NCBI RefSeq assembly: GCF_015709515.1
Contig: NZ_JADNQZ010000059.1
Coordinates: forward strand, 538,453 to 602,452
From: Methylocystis sp. H62
Lineage (GTDB): Bacteria > Pseudomonadota > Alphaproteobacteria > Rhizobiales > Beijerinckiaceae
DNA: 64,000 bases
Direction of reading: 5' to 3'
This document shows positions 56,738 to 64,000 of this stretch, piece after piece. The translations under genes were made by a program, and so were the position numbers. Under the pieces are notes generated by a model. It did no database searches and was not told the DNA's origin. It saw nothing but the letters and a program-made list of their open reading frames with translations. Every line of letters begins with the position of its first letter. The first letter of the stretch is position 1.

Positions 56738-57685
56738 ATGAAAAAAGCTCTTTCCGTCGCCGCTCTTCTGGTCGCGCTGACGGGCTCGGCTTTGGCGGCC
56801 GATCTTCCCAGCTACAAGGCTCCTCCGCCGCCCCCGCTGCCGCCGCCGCCGCTGTGGAGCGGCTTTTACGTCGGTCTGAATGCTGGCGGAACGTGGGGTG
56901 GCAGCAATAACATTTGGACGTCGTCAGCCCCGATTTCCTCCTTCCCCGGAAGCGCCCCTTCGGCGTTATATGCGGCGTATTCGGCGCTCGGGGCTTCGGG
57001 CGTTTCGCAGGGCAACACCAGCGGATTCATCGGTGGCGGCCAGATTGGCTATAACTGGCAGTTCTGGGGCGGCCGCCTCGTCGCGGGCGTAGAGGCTGAC
57101 ATCCAAGGCGTCGCCAGCGGCAACAGCAACAAGACGTCGGTTACCGCAGCGGGCGCATTTCCGTTTATCGCCGCCAGCGAAATCGTAACGACCGCGATCA
57201 CGACCTCGAAGCGGCTCGACTATATCGGGACGGTTCGCGGCCGGTTGGGTTGGCTCTTCACCCCGACCTTGCTTGTCTACGGCACCGGCGGTCTCGCCTA
57301 CGGCGGCGTCTCCGTGTCGACCGGCGTCGCGCAGTTCAACAATGACTGCGCTCAGTTCCCGGCGGGATGTATCACTAGCTCTGCTTTCTCGTCCGGAAGC
57401 TTTTCCGACACGCGTGTCGGCTGGACGGCGGGCGCCGGCCTGGAATGGATGTTCATGCCGAACTGGTCCGCCAAGGTCGAATATCTGTATTACGATCTCG
57501 GCAATGTCAGCTACTCCGGTGGCCTCTTGACGACATTCAGCAACACGCTCACGGCTTTCCCTGCTGGGAGCCTTATCTCCGGCGTCGTTACGCAGTCCCA
57601 GACTCGCTTCAACGGCAACATCGTCCGCGCTGGCGTCAATTATCACTTCAACTGGGGCGCCGCTCCGATTGTTGCGAAATACTGA
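56738..57685 (+). CDS. Outer-membrane beta-barrel protein (Omp25/31-like porin family)
   Basis: A 315-residue protein with a signal peptide ending at ALAA. A proline-rich linker (KAPPPPPLPPPPLWSGFYVG) is followed by a barrel: alternating strands such as GFIGGGQIGYNWQFWGGRLV, LDYIGTVRGRLGWLF, GWTAGAGLEWMFMPNWSAKV and the final strand RAGVNYHFNWG. The C-terminus ends IVAKY rather than in Phe. It resembles surface proteins of Rhizobiales such as Omp25. A strong terminator follows. Confidence 0.87.
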   Translation: MKKALSVAALLVALTGSALAADLPSYKAPPPPPLPPPPLWSGFYVGLNAGGTWGGSNNIWTSSAPISSFPGSAPSALYAAYSALGASGVSQGNTSGFIGGGQIGYNWQFWGGRLVAGVEADIQGVASGNSNKTSVTAAGAFPFIAASEIVTTAITTSKRLDYIGTVRGRLGWLFTPTLLVYGTGGLAYGGVSVSTGVAQFNNDCAQFPAGCITSSAFSSGSFSDTRVGWTAGAGLEWMFMPNWSAKVEYLYYDLGNVSYSGGLLTTFSNTLTAFPAGSLISGVVTQSQTRFNGNIVRAGVNYHFNWGAAPIVAKY

Positions 57686-57707
57686 TCTAGCCTGAACAAT
57701 CGATATG

Positions 57708-57743
57708 AAAGAGCCCGGCCGGATTGGCCGGGCTCTTTTTTTT
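57708..57743 (+). terminator. Rho-independent terminator of the outer-membrane protein gene
   Basis: Stem AAAGAGCCCGGCC (57708-57720) pairs with GGCCGGGCTCTTT (57726-57738) around a GGATT loop, followed by T residues to 57743. Confidence 0.92.
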
Positions 57744-57841
57744 GGGGTGACGCCTTCGCAAAGCTTGGCGGCACGGGCGCATTGCCTAACCTCGGGCGAC
57801 GCTGTATCAATTTGATAATTGGTTCCGGCCATAGGCGTCGC

Positions 57842-58633
57842 GTGTATTGCGAGGATGTTTTCGATCTCATCGATCGGCTCACGCGCGCCGACAGAATTCC
57901 AATTCCCAACAGCTTCCTCAGCGAACTCCTGCGGGCGACAGGCCTCGCGAACGTCGCTTACCTCGCCGTCAACATGCCAACCGGGCTGGCCGACCAACCG
58001 CTGCTGTCCGCCGTTCATGCCGCCTCGTGGCGAAAATCCTATGCCCAGGCGCGCCGTGTCGATCTCGAGCCCGTCGTGCGCGTCGGGTTCGGCGGGATCA
58101 TGCCGGTTGATTGGCGCCTGCTGGATCGCGACGATCCGATGGTTAGTAAACTCCTGGGCGAAGCGCTCGAGCTCGACCTCGGCGCCAACGGCGTCTCCAT
58201 TCCCCTGCGCGGCCGAAGCGGCGAATATGCGCTGTTTAGCGTCTGCTGCCCTGAAGACGCTTCTCCCCTGCTGTCGCCGCGCCATGCCCTGATTCGCAAG
58301 CTCATGGCGATGAGCGCGATTTTTCACTCCAGCGTGCGAGACGCCTTCACAGGAGAATCCCACGTCGACATGCGGATGTCTGATCCCGAATTGGCTTGCC
58401 TGCGCCTCAAGGCCCAAGGAATCGGCGATCATGAGATCGGGGTGGCGCTTGGCGCGGGTCCAACCGCTGTGCGCTTCTGGCTCGAAACGGCGCGCGCGCG
58501 GCTTCACGCCGCCTCCGTCGACGATGCGATCGAAGAGGCGTGCCGGATAGGGCTGATTCTCGTCGGCGTCGAACGGCGGCGTTCCGCGACCGGGTCCACT
58601 CCCGCTGACTTGATCGATCGGCGGGAACGATGA
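57842..58633 (+). CDS. LuxR-family acyl-homoserine-lactone receptor
   Basis: Quorum-sensing regulator with an autoinducer-binding domain (about residues 5-170) and a C-terminal HTH (about 180-240). The ligand pocket has the WxxxY pair in SWRKSYAQA and a later Trp in MPVDWRLL. The position usually DP is EP (DLEPVV). The HTH retains the Glu, Leu and Gly pattern in PELACLRLKAQG and RFWLETARARL. GTG 57842 is preferred since an inverted repeat (57808-57821) lies upstream; a TTG at 57782 is possible. The stop overlaps the luxI start. Confidence 0.8.
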   Translation: MYCEDVFDLIDRLTRADRIPIPNSFLSELLRATGLANVAYLAVNMPTGLADQPLLSAVHAASWRKSYAQARRVDLEPVVRVGFGGIMPVDWRLLDRDDPMVSKLLGEALELDLGANGVSIPLRGRSGEYALFSVCCPEDASPLLSPRHALIRKLMAMSAIFHSSVRDAFTGESHVDMRMSDPELACLRLKAQGIGDHEIGVALGAGPTAVRFWLETARARLHAASVDDAIEEACRIGLILVGVERRRSATGSTPADLIDRRER

Positions 58634-59286
58634 TCGCGCTGCTGCCTGGCGAATCGCGCGCGCTTTTTCCCCGTCTCATGGATGAGATGTATGATCTGCG
58701 ACTCGGCGCTGTTCGCGCGCATGCCGGTCGGCCGTCCGGCGCTGTCCATCGTTTGGCGGTCGTCGATTATTTTGATTCGCTTGATCCGCTCTACGTTCTT
58801 GCGCTCGACGAAATGGCATGCGTCGCGGGCGCGCTGAGATTGCTGCCGACGACCGGCGTTACGATGTTGAACGACGCTTTCGCGGGCGCGCTGCCGGATG
58901 GGTTACGCGTCGAGAGCCCGCTGATCTGGGAAGCAAGTCGTTTGACGCTGCGCCGCGCCGGAGATTCTCGTGCGACGGACGCCGCCATGAATCGCACGAT
59001 CGGTCAGCTCGGCGTCGCGCTGAATGCAATCGCTGAAGCCGCCGCGCTGGCGCATGTCATCGGCGTTTTCGATGGCGCGATGCATCGGCTGCTGTCGCAT
59101 CGCGGCTGCGCCGGCGAAACATTAGCCCCGCCGATGCGCATCGACGGCGCCGACATATTTGCTGTGCTCTATGAAGTCGGCGCTGCGATGGACGCGCCAT
59201 TCAGAAGTCTTGCGGGCGACGCCTCGGCGCCGCCGATCAATCTTGCCGATCTGGAACGTTTGCGCCAGACAGACTGCCGGTCATGA
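58630..59286 (+). CDS. Acyl-homoserine-lactone synthase (LuxI family)
   Basis: A 218-residue autoinducer synthase. Counting from the ATG, Arg24, Arg70, Phe84, Glu101 and Arg104 stand at the classical positions, and VVDYFDSLDPLYVLALD and GALRLLPTTG are the core motifs. Two normally conserved N-terminal residues are replaced: Val28 for Phe and Arg34 for Trp. The start overlaps the luxR stop (ATGA). The signal molecule cannot be predicted. The end is extended by about 30 residues. Confidence 0.85.
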   Translation: MIALLPGESRALFPRLMDEMYDLRLGAVRAHAGRPSGAVHRLAVVDYFDSLDPLYVLALDEMACVAGALRLLPTTGVTMLNDAFAGALPDGLRVESPLIWEASRLTLRRAGDSRATDAAMNRTIGQLGVALNAIAEAAALAHVIGVFDGAMHRLLSHRGCAGETLAPPMRIDGADIFAVLYEVGAAMDAPFRSLAGDASAPPINLADLERLRQTDCRS

Positions 59287-59400
59287 GCGGAACACCTCTC
59301 GCCCGACGAGCTTCCGAGGGGCAATTTCAAAAATTAGGACGTCGGCGTCTCGCCGCGGGGCGGCGAGCGACGCTTCTTCAAGATGTGGCCGCGCGAGAGT

Positions 59401-59484
59401 TCAGGCGTTCACGAACGCGGTGATCGCAAGCGTGATGGCGGCGGCCGCGGCAAAAATCGAGAGAATCGCTGAGATCGCATTCAT
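59401..59484 (-). CDS. Possible very small membrane protein (27 residues)
   Basis: Reads MNAISAILSIFAAAAAITLA plus ITAFVNA, a single hydrophobic helix. AGGA lies seven bases before the ATG, which supports translation. Otherwise the 427-base gap between luxI and the LOV regulator (59287-59713) contains nothing I can assign. Confidence 0.4.
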   Translation of the reverse strand: MNAISAILSIFAAAAAITLAITAFVNA

Positions 59485-59713
59485 GGCTTTGTCCTGTGGC
59501 TCGCTGCCCATTGAGGAAACGAAGAGCCGCATCTGAGGCAGGCGCGACAAATTAGCGCACCGACTTAGAAATATGCCAAGTAGGAAAAGGTTTTGCGATG
59601 CACCCCCCACGCCGCTCAAAAGAGTGTTGCGCGGTTTCGGCTTGCGGCCAGTAATCCGGCTCTAAACAATGGTTAGTCGGCCAGGCTTCAGCGTCTGTGC
59701 GCCGCAATGACGA

Positions 59714-61180
59714 TTAATCCGTCAGAGACATAAGCTTCGCTTTAAGGTCGCCGATTTCCAGTTCGGCCTGCACCTGATCGCTGACGTCATATTGCACGCC
59801 GAGGAAATACAGCAGGCGGCCGTCGGCGTCGAAGAGCGGCGTGATGTTGAGCTTGTTATGAAACAGCGCGCCGTCCTTGCGATAATTGCGCAGCGTGACT
59901 TCGATCTGTTCTCGATTGTGGATCGCTTCGCGCAGCCGCAGTCTTCCTTCTTGGTCGCGGTCGTCGGCCTGGAGAAAGCGGCAGTTGCGTCCGATAATCT
60001 CGTCGAGTTCATAGCCCGTGATCCGCATGAACGGTCGATTGGCGTAGATGATCGGCGAGTCTTCGAGGTCGGGGTCCGCGAGCGTGACGCCATTGACGCA
60101 GGCGTCGAATATGGTCGTCAGCATTTTCGGAATGATTTCCGCTTCCTTGCGCAGGGCGAAAAGCTGGCCTTTGTTCTGGCTTCTGGCGCGCGCCCACACC
60201 CGATAGGCGCTTGGCGCCATGCCGGCGAAACGCCGGAACGCGCGCCGAAAGCTCGCCTCGTCGGCGAAGCCGGCGCTGGCGGCGAGTTCTTTGACCGGCT
60301 TGGCGCTGGTTTCCAGCAACATGCGCGCAGTCTCGACGCGTATTCGATCGATGAACGTCTTCGGCGACTCTCCGGAGGCCAGTTTGAGCCTGCGATGCAG
60401 CGTTCGCTCGGACGTCGAAAGCGCCCGTGCGAGCTCCTGAGCGCTCATTGACGAGTTGGACTGCCGAACGATTCGCTCGGCATCGGACAAAAAGGCGCCG
60501 GCGCCTTCGTTCAGCCCTGTTGCGTTGTAGACGGTCGGGCCGAGCTGCGCGCCTTTGAAGGGCGCGGCCTCGCCCAGGGTGAACTCCGCTGCGATCCGCG
60601 CCGCATCGACCCCGCAAAGCTCACGAATGACATGCAGAGCGACGTCGATCCACGACAAGGGGCCGGCGGCGGTGACCACGCGACGGTCCTCGATCAGCCG
60701 CGCGCCCCAGGCGGCGTCGATTCGGGCATACCGCTGCTTCAGCTCCTCATGATGCCGCCAGCTCGTCGTGCAGCGGCGGCCATCGAGAAGACCCGCCTCA
60801 CCAAGAAGAAAAACGCCCGTTCCACAGCCTGCGATGAGCGCCCCGCGCACATGGTGGCGCCGTAGCCAGGCGGCCGTCGCGCCAAAGCGCGACATGTCCG
60901 GGGGCTTCCCGTCCTCGCCGGGCCAGAAACTCGGCACGATGATCGCGTCGCAGGCCGTGATGGCCTCGAACGACGCGGCGACGGGGAAGCTCGCCCCCGC
61001 GCGATCGCGGATCGACTCGCCGTCCGCGCTTGCCGCAACGACATAGAAAGGATCTTCAGCGCTTTCAGCGGGCGCGGCGGCGCGAACGACGGCGCGGCGC
61101 GCGAGCGTCAAAACATCTGTTAGTCCCGAGAAAGCCGAGCCCAGGCATTCATTTAGGCCGGCGATGACAATCTTTCTCAT
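59714..61180 (-). CDS. DJ-1/PfpI-like AraC-family regulator fused to a LOV photosensor domain
   Basis: A 488-residue three-part protein. Residues 1-190 are a DJ-1/PfpI-like domain as in GlxA-type regulators (ALIAGCGTGVFLLGEAGLL, with Cys119). Residues about 235-332 are an AraC HTH (ELARALSTSERTLHRRLKLA, then ELAASAGFADEASFRRAFRR). Residues about 350-475 are a LOV domain: GRNCRFLQ with the photoactive Cys400, LRNYRKDGALFHNKLNITPL with Asn432 and Asn442, and FLGVQYDVSD with Gln463. A short helix ends it. All canonical flavin contacts I can check are present, so blue-light control of a DNA-binding regulator is predicted. Targets unknown; it diverges from ftsH. Confidence 0.9.
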   Translation of the reverse strand: MRKIVIAGLNECLGSAFSGLTDVLTLARRAVVRAAAPAESAEDPFYVVAASADGESIRDRAGASFPVAASFEAITACDAIIVPSFWPGEDGKPPDMSRFGATAAWLRRHHVRGALIAGCGTGVFLLGEAGLLDGRRCTTSWRHHEELKQRYARIDAAWGARLIEDRRVVTAAGPLSWIDVALHVIRELCGVDAARIAAEFTLGEAAPFKGAQLGPTVYNATGLNEGAGAFLSDAERIVRQSNSSMSAQELARALSTSERTLHRRLKLASGESPKTFIDRIRVETARMLLETSAKPVKELAASAGFADEASFRRAFRRFAGMAPSAYRVWARARSQNKGQLFALRKEAEIIPKMLTTIFDACVNGVTLADPDLEDSPIIYANRPFMRITGYELDEIIGRNCRFLQADDRDQEGRLRLREAIHNREQIEVTLRNYRKDGALFHNKLNITPLFDADGRLLYFLGVQYDVSDQVQAELEIGDLKAKLMSLTD

Positions 61181-61352
61181 CCGCTCAACTTTTGGCGAAT
61201 TATGACGCCTGTTTGGCTATTGCGCCATCCTGACCTAGATTACTTCTAATCTCATCCTGCGCTAGTCGAGGCATCTTCGGCTTCCGGCGGGGGATGCATA
61301 CATATTGACGACGACGCCCCGGCCCGCCGCGGCTCTCGTCATGGAGGTGAAA

Positions 61353-63269
<1,917 letters not shown>

Positions 63270-63291
63270 ACTCCGGCGATTGAAAGCATAG

Positions 63292-63321
63292 GGCCCGGCG
63301 TCAGCGCCGGGCCTTTTTTTT
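63292..63321 (+). terminator. Rho-independent terminator of ftsH
   Basis: GGCCCGGCG (63292-63300) pairs with CGCCGGGCC (63305-63313) around TCAG, followed by eight T residues. It separates ftsH from pmoC transcription. Confidence 0.93.
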
Positions 63322-63458
63322 GTATTGCGAGAGACTTCCGCGTGGCGGGTTCTGCGCCGTATTTGGCGACAAAGTCACTGTTTCGATGCGCCATAACAAG
63401 CAAGATGCGTCAGCCTCGAAGAGCGTCTCTTTGAGCCAAATTTTATGGAGGAGTCATA

Positions 63459-64000
63459 ATGAGCTCAACGACTGACACAGCAGCCCGCGCTGCTGCTGGC
63501 ACGGAAGCTGTAGTAGACCTGAAGGGCATGTGGATCGGCTTGGCCGTTCTGAACGGGTTCTATCTGGTCGTCCGGATTTACGAGCAGGTTTTTGGCTGGC
63601 GCGCCGGCCTTGATTCGTTCGCTCCGGAGTTTCAGACATATTGGATGTCGATCCTTTGGACCGAGATTCCGCTTGAGCTGATCTCCGGCATTGGCCTTGC
63701 GGGCTTTCTTTGGAAGACGCGCACGCGCGACTTCTCGAACCTGGCGCCGCGCGAAGAGATGCGCCGCCTGGTTGTCGAAGTGCAATGGCTTGTTGTTTAC
63801 GCCGCGGCCATTTACTGGGGCGCGTCGTTCTTCACCGAGCAGGACGGCACCTGGCACATGACGGTGATTCGCGACACGGACTTCACGCCGTCGCACATCA
63901 TCGAGTTCTACATGAGCTACCCGATCTACTCGGTGATCGCGGTCGGCGGCTTCTTCTATGCGAAGACGCGTCTTCCGTATTTCTCCAAGGGCTATTCGGT
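63459..64000 (+). CDS. pmoC: Particulate methane monooxygenase subunit C, 3' end outside window
   Basis: Membrane subunit of the copper enzyme that oxidises methane to methanol. The visible 180 residues begin MSSTTDTAARAAAG. Membrane segments are at about 23-43, 66-86, 106-124 and 148-168. The copper ligands Asp129, His133 (TEQDGTWH) and His146 (TPSHIIEFYMSYP) are all present with the spacing of the Methylococcus enzyme. GGAGGAG lies five bases before the ATG. The 137 bases after the ftsH terminator must hold the promoter; no clear boxes were recognised. pmoA and pmoB are expected beyond the edge. Homologous amoC of ammonia oxidisers is the alternative; residues match Methylocystis-type PmoC. 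Confidence 0.95.
   Translation, partial: MSSTTDTAARAAAGTEAVVDLKGMWIGLAVLNGFYLVVRIYEQVFGWRAGLDSFAPEFQTYWMSILWTEIPLELISGIGLAGFLWKTRTRDFSNLAPREEMRRLVVEVQWLVVYAAAIYWGASFFTEQDGTWHMTVIRDTDFTPSHIIEFYMSYPIYSVIAVGGFFYAKTRLPYFSKGYS

Noticed and set aside
56966..58507. 513-codon open frame on the minus strand
   Set aside because: Antisense to the outer-membrane protein and luxR genes and would cross the strong terminator at 57708-57743.

Overview
The window comes from the chromosome of an alphaproteobacterial (type II) methanotroph, most likely Methylocystis or Methylosinus. The right edge carries the start of pmoC, a subunit of particulate methane monooxygenase, with its copper ligands visible. The rest is GC-rich DNA with classic Rhizobiales-type gene order: miaB-phoH-ybeY-corC-lnt-HTH regulator-metK-trmB, the ruvC/ruvA/ruvB set, and fliO-cckA next to dksA. 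Genus and species are inference; no 16S rRNA lies in the window.

Layout. 1-4.3 kb: a Tat-exported oligopeptide-type binding protein (cut by the edge), a succinate-semialdehyde dehydrogenase and a 5'-nucleotidase. 4.3-6.9 kb: glnK-amtB, with a candidate sigma54 promoter. 6.9-9.6 kb: a four-gene run, cnoX-like thioredoxin / Lon-domain protein / Trm112 / tesB. 9.6-18.1 kb: the conserved RNA- and envelope-maintenance cluster on the minus strand. 18.2-20.8 kb: a broken VapBC module, rimI, tsaB and a NifU-type protein. 21-28 kb: trmJ-like methyltransferase, icd, dksA, fliO and the cell-cycle kinase cckA behind a perfect CtrA half-site pair. 28-42 kb: DUF2865 and CreA proteins, cysS, a small membrane protein, a GNAT protein, cimA, a LOG protein, an Atm1-type exporter and uvrB. 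42.5-50 kb: infA, maf, alr, ybgC, a 1-Cys peroxiredoxin, a persulfide dioxygenase-rhodanese fusion, and ruvB/ruvA/ruvC split by a Uma2 gene. 50-57.7 kb: a dicarboxylate-type symporter, a NifU-like scaffold, folE-hisI, patatin, CBS, rhomboid and PAS proteins and an outer-membrane barrel. 57.8-64 kb: a LuxR/LuxI pair, a DJ-1/AraC/LOV fusion regulator, ftsH and pmoC.

Most genes are housekeeping and form short co-directional runs, many with 1-4 base stop/start overlaps. The accessory signal lies in small pieces. Four loci carry inverted pairs of GC-rich palindromic repeats. Two of these pairs enclose a DUF559 endonuclease-like gene, and in one the ends of the coding frame are built from the repeats themselves. 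Two PIN-toxin genes are decayed, and one Uma2 gene sits inside the ruv cluster.

The best candidates for new biology are: (i) the DUF559 gene plus inverted palindrome units, which look like small mobile cassettes with gene-less relatives nearby; (ii) a one-protein blue-light regulator (DJ-1/PfpI-like + AraC HTH + complete LOV core), next to a quorum-sensing pair and upstream of ftsH-pmoC; and (iii) the LuxI/LuxR pair itself, which lacks several residues normally conserved. All calls come from reading the sequence; no database search was run.
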